DNA from: Candidatus Protochlamydia sp.
GTDB taxonomy: Bacteria; Chlamydiota; Chlamydiia; Chlamydiales; Parachlamydiaceae
Length of the DNA: 64,000 nt
Direction: 5' to 3'
Assembly: GCA_013695355.1 (NCBI GenBank)
Contig: JACDAQ010000014.1
Span: 62,001-126,000 of the forward strand
Positions 27,372 through 36,331 of this stretch are shown here, piece by piece. The notes beneath the pieces are model-generated. The model did no database searches, had not been told where the DNA came from, and worked only from the letters and a program-made list of their open reading frames with translations. The translations under genes and the position numbers were made by a program. The first letter of the stretch is position 1; each line of letters opens with the position of its first letter.

Positions 27372-28979
27372 TTATAATCTGATTCCGGCCATGCGAGCCA
27401 ATTCTTTTTTCCTGGAATCTGAATTTAGCTCCTCCACTTCAGTGATTGTCCTGCCTTCTTTTTCCACTTTGGAAATCTGAAAATGATAATGGGCTAAACT
27501 TGCCACCTGAGGAAAATGCGTAATGCAAATGACCTGATGTTTTTTACCTATCTCTTTAAGCTTGTCCCCCACTATCGCCGCTGTCTCTCCGCCGATATTT
27601 GCATCTACCTCGTCGAAAATTAAGGTCGGTATTTGTTCTTTTCCTGCCAAAATAGTTTGCAACGCCAATAAAATGCGAGAGATTTCCCCCCCGCTTGAAC
27701 CTTCTCTTAGGGATGTTTGGTGCTCTCCAAAATTTGCCTTTAAAAAGAACTCAACTTTGTCATCTCCCCAAGAACTTCTTTTTTGATTGGTGACAGCTAC
27801 CTTTAATTCTGCTTTAGCCATATTGAGCGACTGTAGCTGAAATGTCAGCTCTTTTTCAAGCTCAAGCGATCCTGCCTGCCTTTTTTCGGTTAGCAGCTGG
27901 GCCGCTTCCTTGGTCAAGCATTCTGCTTCCAACAGAGCTTTTTGAAGATTTTCAATTTCCATATCTCCATTTTGAAGCCTGGCAAGTTTATCTGTTGTAT
28001 TGGAATGGTAGGCGATCATCTCTTCGATTGTCGATCCATATTTGCGCTTAAGGCGGTTGATAACAGAAAGACGTTCATTGATCCATTGAAGCCTGACAGG
28101 GTCATAATTAAGTCTGTTCTGATAGTGACGCAGTGTATGAAACACTTCTTGCAACTCAAATAATGCAGTTTGTAAGCCCTGAAGAGGTTCACCCAATGCT
28201 GCATCATAGCTTATTAATGTTTCAAGGGTCTGCTTTTGGCTGATCAAACTACCTAAAATATTATGCTTATCTCCTGAAAGAATTTGAATAATACCTTTCA
28301 CTTTTTCAGAGAGCTCTTCAGAATTGAAAAGGAGTGTATATTCGGCAAATAATTCTTCATCTTCACCAATTATCAAATTTGCTTCTTCCAATTCTTCCCA
28401 TTCTCTTTGACAAATATCAATCTCCCTTAATCTTTGGGACTCTTCCCTTATAAGCTTTTCTAATTTATCGCGCAGATCGTTTTCAGTTTTAAAATGAAGC
28501 TGAAAAGACTTCAGATAAGGCCCAAGACCACCGAATAAATCGAGGACCTGGCGATGATAATCCAATGAAAGTAGGGTCTGATTGGCCCGCTGTTCGATGA
28601 CCTGGACCATTTGTGCGCCGAGTTTGCGCAAAAAAGAAGATTGTGCCAATTGATGGTTGATAAAGATCTTGCTTTTCCCTGAAAGGGAAATTTCGCGCCG
28701 AATAATGATCTCCTGCTCCGGCTCATGATCAATTCCCCCCTCTGACAAAAGTGTGGAAAGATCGGAGCTCAGGTCAAAAACGGCCTCTACAACTCCTTTA
28801 TCGCAGCCCTTGCGTATGAGGGAAGTATCGCCTCTTTCTCCAATCACTAGCCCTAAGCCATGGATTATTGCTGATTTACCGGAACCTGTTTCACCTGTTA
28901 ATATATTCAGACCGCGATTGAACGTAATTGTGGCATTTTCAACGAGAATGATATTTTGAATTCTTAAGTGTTTTAACAT
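27372..28979 (-). CDS. recN: DNA repair protein RecN
   Basis: SMC-like ATPase of recombinational double-strand break repair. Seen: N-terminal LRIQNIILVENATITF, Walker A GETGSGKSA near residue 31, two long coiled-coil arms in the middle, the signature SSGGEISRILLALQ, and the Walker B/D-loop LIFDEVDANIGGETA near the C-terminus. At 535 residues it is close to the usual 550. It starts 13 bases after the stop of the next upstream minus-strand gene, so it is probably the end of a short operon with that gene and rnhC. Confidence 0.95.
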   Translation of the reverse strand: MLKHLRIQNIILVENATITFNRGLNILTGETGSGKSAIIHGLGLVIGERGDTSLIRKGCDKGVVEAVFDLSSDLSTLLSEGGIDHEPEQEIIIRREISLSGKSKIFINHQLAQSSFLRKLGAQMVQVIEQRANQTLLSLDYHRQVLDLFGGLGPYLKSFQLHFKTENDLRDKLEKLIREESQRLREIDICQREWEELEEANLIIGEDEELFAEYTLLFNSEELSEKVKGIIQILSGDKHNILGSLISQKQTLETLISYDAALGEPLQGLQTALFELQEVFHTLRHYQNRLNYDPVRLQWINERLSVINRLKRKYGSTIEEMIAYHSNTTDKLARLQNGDMEIENLQKALLEAECLTKEAAQLLTEKRQAGSLELEKELTFQLQSLNMAKAELKVAVTNQKRSSWGDDKVEFFLKANFGEHQTSLREGSSGGEISRILLALQTILAGKEQIPTLIFDEVDANIGGETAAIVGDKLKEIGKKHQVICITHFPQVASLAHYHFQISKVEKEGRTITEVEELNSDSRKKELARMAGIRL

Positions 28980-28992
28980 TTTTTTAAATTAA

Positions 28993-29430
28993 TTAATCAT
29001 AAGTTTGCGCAAGAAGTTGATCGAGCCGGCCGTCGCTGATTTCCATTAAATAACCATCAGAGTTCCATGCAGGTGCTGAAAAGACAAGGTTATTATCGAC
29101 ATAAGCTACAGGTTTAATAATAAGATCAGGCTGATCATTAAATTGATAGATGATAATTTGTTCAATGTCCGGCTTTTTCCGCTTGCCGGGTTTAACACCT
29201 ACGACTCTTACGGAACGGTTTAAAATACTGATCAGTTCATTTTGCTGATCAAAATTTAGTGTATAAAGCATATCATTATAAGAAACAGCTACCCCTCTGA
29301 CGTGATTGTATTTGAGGTATGTCTGATCATCTGGATGGCCAGATAAGATCGATTGCATGTTCAATGCGAAGAGAGTTATCATCCCAAGTATCACAAGGGC
29401 GGTCAAAAAAAGAAGGGTACGGTTTGACAT
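28993..29430 (-). CDS. Membrane-anchored protein of unknown function
   Basis: A 145-residue protein with one N-terminal transmembrane segment (residues about 5-25, LLFLTALVILGMITLFALN) and a predicted periplasmic domain of beta character (VRGVAVSYNDMLYTLNFDQQNELISIL). The segment YLKYNHVRGV and the repeated hydrophobic-basic alternation do not match any family I know. It lies between rnhC (31 bases upstream) and recN (13 bases downstream) on the same strand, and shares their transcript. Being near repair genes does not define its role. Confidence 0.75.
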   Translation of the reverse strand: MSNRTLLFLTALVILGMITLFALNMQSILSGHPDDQTYLKYNHVRGVAVSYNDMLYTLNFDQQNELISILNRSVRVVGVKPGKRKKPDIEQIIIYQFNDQPDLIIKPVAYVDNNLVFSAPAWNSDGYLMEISDGRLDQLLAQTYD

Positions 29431-29461
29431 GTGGTTCCTGATTTTTAAATGAACTGGCTTA

Positions 29462-30370
29462 TCATTCTCTTTCTTTCCCTAAAATTGCGTCAAGAGTTTT
29501 AAAATGTTGTTTGCAAACACTTAACAATTTTTCGATTCCCAGCAGATCAAGTATTTTTTTACCTGTTGATTTAGTCGCTGCCGAACATCCTTTCGGAAGG
29601 GGGATTTGAAGCTCTTTTCCAAGAAGATCGAGCCCTTCAAGAAAGGCCTGTCGGGCCAAAATTGAAGCTGCCGCCACTGCCAGATCATCTTCAGCCCGAT
29701 GCCTTTGCGTCAGTTGGATCTCCAAATTTTTTCTTTTTAGCGCCAAAAGGACGACTGAAGGATCAGCAAACTGGTCGACGATTACTTCCTTGCATCCAGT
29801 TTGCAGGACAAGTTTTTCAATGGCAGTCGCATGCCCCCAGGCGAGGAGGCGGTTGAGATTTTTAAAGCTGGCATAAATTTCATTATATTTGGGGGGATTG
29901 ATCCGCACAATGTGGTAAGCACACGAGGATTTTATTTGCGCCCCTAGCTTTAATATCATTTTATCATTGATCGTTTTAGAATCTTTAATTCCCAAAGCAG
30001 TCAGCTTTTCAAATTGGCCGGCATTAACAAAGACACCTGCTATACATAAGGGGCCAAAAAAATCACCTTTGCCTGATTCGTCGATACCGATATGGGGAGT
30101 CAACTGTTTGCCCGCCAGTGGATGGGCAAACGTAAAAGTGCCCAAAATTTCGGGCTCCAGATAGAATTCAATAAAATGCGCGCTGTCTTTTCCCTGGACG
30201 ACTAGTTTGCCCGAAAGATAAAGGGTACAGGAAATACCTTTTTGATTGGCCGAAAAGCGGGTATGGGCCGGAGTTGTAATGGTAAAACCTTGCTGCACAA
30301 GGTCCTTTAAAAGCTTGTCGCCCAGTTTCATGTCGATAGTGGCAACAAAGGGGGAGCCGGAAGAACTCAT
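29462..30370 (-). CDS. rnhC: Ribonuclease HIII
   Basis: Cleaves the RNA strand of RNA-DNA hybrids. The catalytic core begins with GIDESGKGDFFGP (Asp97, Glu98), the signature that separates HIII and HII from type I. It includes KDSKTIND and the third acidic residue in the VDQFADP segment. An N-terminal TBP-like substrate-binding region of about 85 residues, specific to RNase HIII, is present. At 302 residues the length is normal. Chlamydiae typically carry both HII and HIII. It is the first gene of the rnhC-unknown-recN group. Confidence 0.94.
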   Translation of the reverse strand: MSSSGSPFVATIDMKLGDKLLKDLVQQGFTITTPAHTRFSANQKGISCTLYLSGKLVVQGKDSAHFIEFYLEPEILGTFTFAHPLAGKQLTPHIGIDESGKGDFFGPLCIAGVFVNAGQFEKLTALGIKDSKTINDKMILKLGAQIKSSCAYHIVRINPPKYNEIYASFKNLNRLLAWGHATAIEKLVLQTGCKEVIVDQFADPSVVLLALKRKNLEIQLTQRHRAEDDLAVAAASILARQAFLEGLDLLGKELQIPLPKGCSAATKSTGKKILDLLGIEKLLSVCKQHFKTLDAILGKERE

Positions 30371-30479
30371 AAGATTGCTTTTAAATTTTCAATATTATTG
30401 ATAGCACAGATAAAAAAACTTTAAATTTTAGTTTTTTTGTTTGATTATTGCAATAGGCGATAATATTTTATAATCTTTA

Positions 30480-30511
30480 AGAACCTGATCATAGATTTTG
30501 AACAGGTTCTA
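30480..30511. repeat. AGAACCTG palindrome (copy 3)
   Basis: Arms AGAACCTGATCA and TGAACAGGTTCT pair with one mismatch over a 7-base AT loop. It lies between rnhC and the next minus-strand gene, where it could end the upstream transcript. Confidence 0.65.
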
Positions 30512-30583
30512 AGGCCAACTTTCTGTGTACTCGTGATCCCACATCACTCTGAGCACACAGATAAAAAATATTAATTAATTAAT

Positions 30584-31540
30584 TTAGCCGTTCCAATTCG
30601 ACTTTTTTATTTGAACAAGAATATATCCTATCGATAAACCAACTATTGCGCTCATTGCTACCGCGCCAATAAGATTTGATATTGAAACTCCAGGAGTAGG
30701 TTTGATAGGAGTTTTCTGCACCATAAATGTAAGTTCTTTCCACTTAGCTATTTTCTGATAATTGTATTCTTTGAAAGCATGTGTAAATTTGGCTGTTTGG
30801 AGAGGGAAATCAATCATTTTTCCATTTGGCATTACTCCATTTGCCGAAAAATCACAAGCAAAGAAAAAGTAATTATCTGGTTCGGTTGAAAGGGGGGTTT
30901 CGCAGATTCGGCAAAGTGTTTTTTTGCTTATCTCATTTATTTTAAACACGCCGAAGCCTTTTGAAACCGTTTGTTTACGGTTGAATAATTCACACTCTTT
31001 CTTATTACATTCCCCTGGAATATTTAAACCATCCGTAAATGCATTGAGATTGTTCTTAGTTCCAGAAGTAAAAGTTTTATTTTTATGAATGATTAACCGT
31101 CCGTTTGCTTTTATTCCATTCTCAAAAAAGGTACATTCATTTTTTAAAAGTGAACCTTCCTCGTTATAAAATGAAGCGTCTGCCGTAAAGTTTAGCATTT
31201 TTGCCAATCCATTTATTTTGAGGTCCAAACTGACTGTGAAAAATATACTACTACTTAAATCATCGATCTCGACCGATACCTCATCCGCTTTTTTAAGGTA
31301 AATTTTAATATCCTTATCTATTAGTGCAAAATGGGATAGATTGGATTGTTCTAACACCTGTGTTGTAAAAGTTTTCAAAAATTCAGCTGGCTGTTCATTG
31401 ATCCAAATGTTATGAATAAAAAAGTTTATCTTATGATCGATAACACATTTATTAAAGTAAATTTCATTTTGATTGTTGTCGTAAAATAATTCTAATAGAT
31501 TATTTTTAAATTTTAAACTTACGGTATGTGAAGGCTCCAT
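30584..31540 (-). CDS. Eukaryote-like Cys4-domain protein with C-terminal membrane anchor
   Basis: A 318-residue protein. The first 150 residues are beta-rich with low similarity to anything I know. Residues about 172-250 show two C-x-x-C-like pairs around a Gly-Phe core: GECNKKEC, then a KGFGVFKI strand, then LCRICETPL, then a YFFFACDFSANGV strand. From memory this resembles a zinc-binding domain found after ubiquitin-like domains in protist, fungal and plant proteins. A hydrophobic segment (about 288-310, IGAVAMSAIVGLSIGYILVQ) with a basic tail would anchor it in a membrane, with the domain cytosolic. There is no signal peptide. A host-directed role is an inference. Confidence 0.6.
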   Translation of the reverse strand: MEPSHTVSLKFKNNLLELFYDNNQNEIYFNKCVIDHKINFFIHNIWINEQPAEFLKTFTTQVLEQSNLSHFALIDKDIKIYLKKADEVSVEIDDLSSSIFFTVSLDLKINGLAKMLNFTADASFYNEEGSLLKNECTFFENGIKANGRLIIHKNKTFTSGTKNNLNAFTDGLNIPGECNKKECELFNRKQTVSKGFGVFKINEISKKTLCRICETPLSTEPDNYFFFACDFSANGVMPNGKMIDFPLQTAKFTHAFKEYNYQKIAKWKELTFMVQKTPIKPTPGVSISNLIGAVAMSAIVGLSIGYILVQIKKSNWNG

Positions 31541-31859
31541 TTTAACTCCTTTTTAAATGTGAAAAATGAATATTTTATTTTGAAAGAATAATAGTTTTAG
31601 AAAAATTATTCCTGAATTTACGTGATCCAATCTTTGCCAAAAAACGGTTTTATAGGTAAATCGCGCGAATAATAGCAGATTAATAATTTTATTTCATAAG
31701 TAAAATAAAGAATTGGTTTTATTTATCCTGATTTATATAATTAAAAATTAATTTTTGTAATCATTATTCAAAAAAGCAGACCCTGCAAAAATCTGCGCTT
31801 TTTGCTAGTTTTGCAACTCCCTCTATTGTATAAGTATAGTGATTAACAAGGAGACAACA
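31541..31859. other. Divergent AT-rich gap
   Basis: 319 bases between divergent genes. Very AT-rich, with no repeat recognised. The last bases hold the AAGGAGA ribosome-binding site for the HTH gene at 31860. Confidence 0.4.
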
Positions 31860-32303
31860 GTGGAAAAAAGAAAAGCCGGGGGCGAATCAGATCCTGCCGT
31901 TCAACACGATATTAAATCTATCGGGGAGCTTTTGAGCAAAAAGCGAAAAGAAATGAATGTCTCCCTTAAAGAAATTGAAAATACTACGTCCATTCGGATA
32001 AGCTACCTTCAGGCCCTAGAAGACGGGGCTGTAGAAAAACTTATTTCACCGATCTATGCCCAGGGTTTTTTTAAACAATATGCTTCATTTCTGGGAATTG
32101 ACGGAGAATCAATAGTCCGGGAAAATCCATTTGTCTTCAACCGGGCAGAAACCCAGGATTTTGCCTATGGAATCGGGACACTGGAGGTCAGAGGAAATCC
32201 TGGCGCCGGAGTGAAATGGTTTCCCAATGCTTTATGGATTTTAGCTTTTTTAACTGTCTTAGTAGCTGCTTGGTATGCAGCAAAAATGTTTGGCATATTC
32301 TGA
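31860..32303 (+). CDS. RodZ-like helix-turn-helix membrane protein
   Basis: A 147-residue protein starting at GTG 31860, chosen because AAGGAGA lies 5-6 bases upstream; an earlier in-frame GTG at 31839 has none. Residues about 20-85 are an HTH domain of the RodZ/HTH_25 type (IGELLSKKRKEMNVSLKEIE, RISYLQALEDG, PIYAQGFFKQYASFLGID). A single transmembrane helix (about 120-142) is followed by almost nothing, so the periplasmic domain of RodZ is missing. In RodZ the HTH binds MreB and guides cell-wall synthesis; chlamydial RodZ is known to bind MreB. The next gene begins 2 bases after its stop. Confidence 0.8.
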   Translation: MEKRKAGGESDPAVQHDIKSIGELLSKKRKEMNVSLKEIENTTSIRISYLQALEDGAVEKLISPIYAQGFFKQYASFLGIDGESIVRENPFVFNRAETQDFAYGIGTLEVRGNPGAGVKWFPNALWILAFLTVLVAAWYAAKMFGIF

Positions 32304-32305
32304 TC

Positions 32306-33508
32306 ATGGGGTATACAGGATGGTATCTTTTTTTTTGTGGGCTTTGCATGGGAATGGCCGATTTGGTCCCGGGAATATCCGGTGGAACGATAGCTTTTAT
32401 TATGGGCTTTTACGAAAAATTACTAGAAAGTTTAAAAACGATTAATTTTGAGACCCTCAAGCTTTTCATTTCAGGTAGATGGAAGGAATTCTTTGAAAGG
32501 GTTGCGTGGAAATTTTTATTTACATTGGTACTCGGGATAGCCACAGCGATTTTTTCACTTTCTGGCTTGATCAATGGAGTGCTAGGCCATGAAGCTTATC
32601 GCGTCTATTTGTATGCTTGTTTTTTTGGACTGATACTCGCTTCCTTTGTTTTTTGCCTCTCTCAATTGAAGCAATGGACTTGGCAAATAGGCCTTTGTAT
32701 AGTGTTAGGTGTAGGAGGGGCTTACTGTCTTACTGATGCGACAATGCAGTCCTCAATGGAAGGGGAGTTCGCTGTGTATCTTCCTCTCGAAAATCTTCCT
32801 CAAGATGCAAGTATTAAAAATTACAATCAAAGTACAAAATTACTTAGCCACCTTTCTAAGGAGGATGTCAATACGCTTCTTAAAAAAAAATGGATCCAAT
32901 CCAAAGACCCCGTTTTCAATAGTCAAGGAGAAATCTATGCCAAAGCATTTGATATGCTACAGTCCGACAAGGCATCTTTTCTAAATGCATGGATGATTTT
33001 ATGCGGCTCATTAGCTGTTTGTGCCTTACTTTTGCCCGGTTTATCGGGAAGTTATATCCTGAACTTGTTGGGAGTTTATCCTCTAGTGATCGCAGCTTTA
33101 GCCGATTTGACGGGAGGTATTGGAAGATTTACTTTGGATTATGAAGCAATCAGTATTCTATCAAATCTTCTTATAGGGATCATTTTAGGTGCCATATGTT
33201 TCTCCCGCCTGGTAAGCGCTTTATTGAAAAATTTTCCTGATTTAAGCCTCGCCTTTCTTTCTGGTTTTATGTTAGGTGCCATCCGGTCTGTTTGGCCCTT
33301 TTGGACTTATGCCTATGCACTGCTCCCAACCAAAATTGAGAAAGGGCCCCAATTAATATTGCAAGAGCTTATCTGGCCCTCCTCTTTTTCCCCCCCATTC
33401 TTGGGGGCCTGCTTATGCGCTATTGGCGGATTTGGAATTGTTTACTTATTGGAATTCTCTTTTAATAAAAAACAGAATGGAGGAACAATCCATGCGCCGG
33501 GGCTGTAA
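32306..33508 (+). CDS. DUF368 membrane transporter (polyprenyl-phosphate translocase family)
   Basis: A 400-residue multi-pass membrane protein with the DUF368 signature at its N-terminus: CMGMADLVPGISGGTIAFIMGFYEKLLESL. A matching second repeat near residues 245-270 reads LLPGLSGSYILNLLGVYP. Recent work places DUF368 proteins among undecaprenyl-phosphate recycling translocases. The start is ATG 32306, immediately after the RodZ-like gene stop, so the two are co-transcribed; a longer frame into the upstream gene is not credible. A loop of about 90 residues (KDPVFNSQGEIYAKAF region) between the two repeats is longer than I expect. Its end overlaps truA tail to tail. Confidence 0.88.
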   Translation: MGYTGWYLFFCGLCMGMADLVPGISGGTIAFIMGFYEKLLESLKTINFETLKLFISGRWKEFFERVAWKFLFTLVLGIATAIFSLSGLINGVLGHEAYRVYLYACFFGLILASFVFCLSQLKQWTWQIGLCIVLGVGGAYCLTDATMQSSMEGEFAVYLPLENLPQDASIKNYNQSTKLLSHLSKEDVNTLLKKKWIQSKDPVFNSQGEIYAKAFDMLQSDKASFLNAWMILCGSLAVCALLLPGLSGSYILNLLGVYPLVIAALADLTGGIGRFTLDYEAISILSNLLIGIILGAICFSRLVSALLKNFPDLSLAFLSGFMLGAIRSVWPFWTYAYALLPTKIEKGPQLILQELIWPSSFSPPFLGACLCAIGGFGIVYLLEFSFNKKQNGGTIHAPGL

Positions 33509-34211
33509 TTCCTGCATGGGCCCTTTTTTCTGAACGCAGGATTGAAGCAAGGTCCTCTTTTTTTATCCTTCCTCTTCCGACATACACCAATGAACCCACT
33601 AGATTTCGAACCATTTTATATAAAAAATGGTTTCCACGAACAATGAAGCACATTTTGTTTTGAGGAAGCTCTTCCATTACAATTGATTCTATCTGGCGGA
33701 TAAAATTATGATAATGGGTCCTTATTTTTAAATTGCAAAAGGCCGCAAAATTTTGTTCTCCCAATAAATACGGGATGGCCTGTTTAATTTCCTCCAGCTC
33801 AAGCCTGCAGGGAGTGTGCCATTCATAGAAACGTTGGTGCGGCTGCTGATAAAAATCGTAAGAGAGATAATAGCGGTATTCTTTACCCTTGCAGTCAAGG
33901 GTCGGGTGGAAAGAAAAGGGGGCCTTTTCAGCCTGGTGCACTGTGATATCTTTTGGAAGCAATCGGTTCAAACTAATCGTAAAACTGCGAAAATCTTCCA
34001 AATTTTTTGATGTAAAAAAATTGACGACCTGCCCAGAGGCATGCACACCGGCATCGGTACGACTGGCGGCTTGTAGAGGGACCGGATGCTGTAAGATCTG
34101 CTCTAGGACTTGTTGTAAGGAATGTTCAATGCTATGGCCTTGCGGAGTCTTTTGCCACCCTCGATAGCGGCACCCATCATAAGCAAGGCTCAGCTTTATA
34201 TTATTCATCAT
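33462..34211 (-). CDS. truA: tRNA pseudouridine(38-40) synthase
   Basis: Makes pseudouridine in the anticodon stem of tRNAs. Seen: the catalytic-Asp motif AASRTDAGVHASGQVVNF with Asp53, the N-terminal YDGCRYRGWQKTPQGHSIEHSL and the C-terminal FLYKMVRNLVGSLVYVGRG. At 249 residues it has the usual length. The last 47 bases overlap the DUF368 gene on the other strand. The start ATG overlaps the stop of the next gene upstream (MarC), giving likely translational coupling. Confidence 0.95.
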   Translation of the reverse strand: MMNNIKLSLAYDGCRYRGWQKTPQGHSIEHSLQQVLEQILQHPVPLQAASRTDAGVHASGQVVNFFTSKNLEDFRSFTISLNRLLPKDITVHQAEKAPFSFHPTLDCKGKEYRYYLSYDFYQQPHQRFYEWHTPCRLELEEIKQAIPYLLGEQNFAAFCNLKIRTHYHNFIRQIESIVMEELPQNKMCFIVRGNHFLYKMVRNLVGSLVYVGRGRIKKEDLASILRSEKRAHAGITAPAHGLFLHSVFY

Positions 34212-34807
34212 TTAGGGGTTGGTTGTGTGGCCCAAAAAAGAAGAATGCCTTCTAAAAAACGTTGAATAGATATTAAGACCAATACCATTCCGATCAGACG
34301 TTCGCATGCCATTAAGCCATTATTTCCAAGCAAATGTTGAATTTTTCCAGAAAAAAAGAGAATGACCATCGAAACGCTCCAGGCAAGCAGAATAGCAAAG
34401 AGCATAATTGAATTACTAGGCTCAAGATGAGAATAGAGCATAATGGTCGCCATTAACCCGGGCCCGGCGATTAAAGGGACAGCCACTGGAAAAATGAAAG
34501 GTTCTCCCTTAGGCAAATTAGATCTGAGGCTGTCAGGGGCTGTAAAAAGAATTTTTATGGCAATTAAAAAAAGGATGACCCCGGATGAAAGGCGCAGTGT
34601 GGTTTCGGACAAATGCAAATAATTAAATATAAAGTCTCCAAGATAGTTGAAGAATAACATGACTCCCAATGCTATCAGCATTTCTCTCAGAATAATTCGG
34701 TTCTGCCTATGTGGAGTAAGTTCTTTTACTAAAGATTGGTACGATTCAATATTCCCTATGGGATCCATAATTAAAAAGAGAACAAGTGTGATGCTAAAAA
34801 GAGACAT
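34208..34807 (-). CDS. MarC family integral membrane protein (paralogue 1)
   Basis: A 199-residue protein with six predicted membrane segments. The family hallmark is the N-terminal DPIGNIESYQSLVKELTP and the central SSGVILFLIAIKILF and FPVAVPLIAGPGLMATIML. MarC was once thought to be a multidrug protein, but its substrate is unknown. It is followed by truA with a 4-base stop/start overlap and preceded by a second MarC gene 15 bases upstream, forming a three-gene minus-strand run. Confidence 0.9.
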   Translation of the reverse strand: MSLFSITLVLFLIMDPIGNIESYQSLVKELTPHRQNRIILREMLIALGVMLFFNYLGDFIFNYLHLSETTLRLSSGVILFLIAIKILFTAPDSLRSNLPKGEPFIFPVAVPLIAGPGLMATIMLYSHLEPSNSIMLFAILLAWSVSMVILFFSGKIQHLLGNNGLMACERLIGMVLVLISIQRFLEGILLFWATQPTPK

Positions 34808-34822
34808 AATATTTCTTTACCT

Positions 34823-35419
34823 TCAAGGGGTGGATAGGAGGGTTAAAAATAGTGAAAATCCCTGGACCAGCATTTGGATGCCAATCATGGCAAGCAGCAT
34901 CCCCATTAATTGTTCCAAGGCTGCCAGGCCTCGCTTTCCAAGAAATACCTGAGAATAAGGAGCTGAAACGAGAACCGCTGTGACCCCTATCCAGGCAATC
35001 AAAATAGCAAAAAATATTTTTAAGTCGTTTCCTTCCTGCGCGGAAAAAAGCATGATCACAGTTAAAAGTCCAGCCCCCGATAAGAGGGGAGTGGCAATAG
35101 GGACAATAAAAGGGGGCTGCTTTGGCTTTTCTGTTTGCTGTTCATTTTTATTAGAAAAAATCATATCAAATGCAAGTAGAAATAAAATAATGCCACCGCT
35201 AATTGTCAAGGCATATTTTTCAATTTTAAACGAAGCAAGAAAAGTTTCCCCGAGGATTAAAAAAAAGATGGCCAGCAGCATGGAGAACATGGATTCACGG
35301 AAAAGAATTTTTTGCTGTTCCGGAATTGTATGATTTTTAAGTAGGGCAATGATTGTAGGACAGTTTCCGATGGGATTAGTGACAATAAAGAAAGTAGTCG
35401 CAATTTCCAGGACGCCCAC
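34823..35419 (-). CDS. MarC family integral membrane protein (paralogue 2)
   Basis: A 198-residue, six-segment homologue of the neighbour, with TNPIGNCPTIIALLKNHT at its N-terminus and the motif SGGIILFLLAFDMIF. An extra hydrophilic loop (FSNKNEQQTEKPKQPPFIVP) sits before the PIATPLLSGAGLLTVIML block. The pair arose by tandem duplication and has diverged broadly, so each may have its own partner. Function is not established for this family. Confidence 0.9.
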   Translation of the reverse strand: MGVLEIATTFFIVTNPIGNCPTIIALLKNHTIPEQQKILFRESMFSMLLAIFFLILGETFLASFKIEKYALTISGGIILFLLAFDMIFSNKNEQQTEKPKQPPFIVPIATPLLSGAGLLTVIMLFSAQEGNDLKIFFAILIAWIGVTAVLVSAPYSQVFLGKRGLAALEQLMGMLLAMIGIQMLVQGFSLFLTLLSTP

Positions 35420-35498
35420 AAAAAACCCCGCATGTAAAGTTCTTATATTCGCTCAATTTAATTGGCAGACTGGTGCTTAAAAACTTCGTTTACAAGCA

Positions 35499-35843
35499 TT
35501 AAGCGGCTGCCGGTTTCCTAAGGTACAAGCCAAGCAAGTAAATGGGGATGAAAGCCATTGCAATCGTTCCTAAACTTGCGGGAATACTGATCGATATGCC
35601 AAAACCTTTGCCAATGGCTATCGGTATAAAAGGAAGGGCCAGGATCGATATAACTTTTAAAGCTATATATTTGGTTTTCAAGGCGACTGTGAGGATGAAT
35701 AAAGTGGTAGAGGGGACTAAAAATCCAATCAAAGGATTCATAGAAGTTATCTTTCTTGCAACAAGATATCCTACCCCACCTATGATTCCCGAAAAAACGG
35801 CTGCTTTTGGATAAGAAATATTTTTAGCTACTGTATGTGACAT
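35499..35843 (-). CDS. Small multi-pass membrane protein, paralogue A
   Basis: A 114-residue protein with about four hydrophobic segments. The ATG at 35843 is preceded by AGGAAACC. The motif GIIGGVGYLVARKITSMNP links it to three neighbours (B, C and D below) by a shared GYL-A-K segment. No signal peptide or known domain. Hydropathy of paired short hairpins fits an Inc-like or small inner-membrane protein; I cannot tell which. Confidence 0.65.
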   Translation of the reverse strand: MSHTVAKNISYPKAAVFSGIIGGVGYLVARKITSMNPLIGFLVPSTTLFILTVALKTKYIALKVISILALPFIPIAIGKGFGISISIPASLGTIAMAFIPIYLLGLYLRKPAAA

Positions 35844-35876
35844 GGTTTCCTGATCTTTAAATTTTCATGCTTTTTA

Positions 35877-36266
35877 TTAAGCCCGGAAGGGGTCCGATCC
35901 TGCATCTTTAATACATCTATATACAAAGAGAAATATTGGAATATTTGTCAAGCAGGTTGTTATAACAACTGCTTCAAAAGGGACATTCAATGCTAAACCT
36001 GCAGCGATAGGAGCTAAAGCCGCGGTAATTAAGCCTAAGTTCCAAAGGGCTTCTGAGTGGGTTTCCATCGCAATGGATAGCAATGTTAATAGGCATCCCG
36101 CTGCAATAAAAGGAGACGCGAATCCTATAGAAGGATTAACATACCGGGCAGCTAAAGGGCAAATAATAGTGACGGCTTTTGCGACCAAATAACCCACACT
36201 TCCAATTCCAATAGTACCAGCAGTATAAGCTACAACTTGTCCAGCAATGCCATATAAGCCAGCCAT
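35877..36266 (-). CDS. Small multi-pass membrane protein, paralogue B
   Basis: A 129-residue protein with about four hydrophobic segments, carrying GSVGYLVAKAVTIICPLAAR then YVNPSIGFASPF, the family core shared with A, C and D. The start ATG at 36266 has a TAAGGG upstream. It differs at its N-terminus from D and C, which begin with MVNP or its mutated form. Appears intact. The function is unknown. Confidence 0.65.
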   Translation of the reverse strand: MAGLYGIAGQVVAYTAGTIGIGSVGYLVAKAVTIICPLAARYVNPSIGFASPFIAAGCLLTLLSIAMETHSEALWNLGLITAALAPIAAGLALNVPFEAVVITTCLTNIPIFLFVYRCIKDAGSDPFRA

Positions 36267-36331
36267 ATATTCATACCCTTAACTAATTAATTATTAAAAA
36301 CATCATAGATAACAGTAGAATTATGAGTCAA

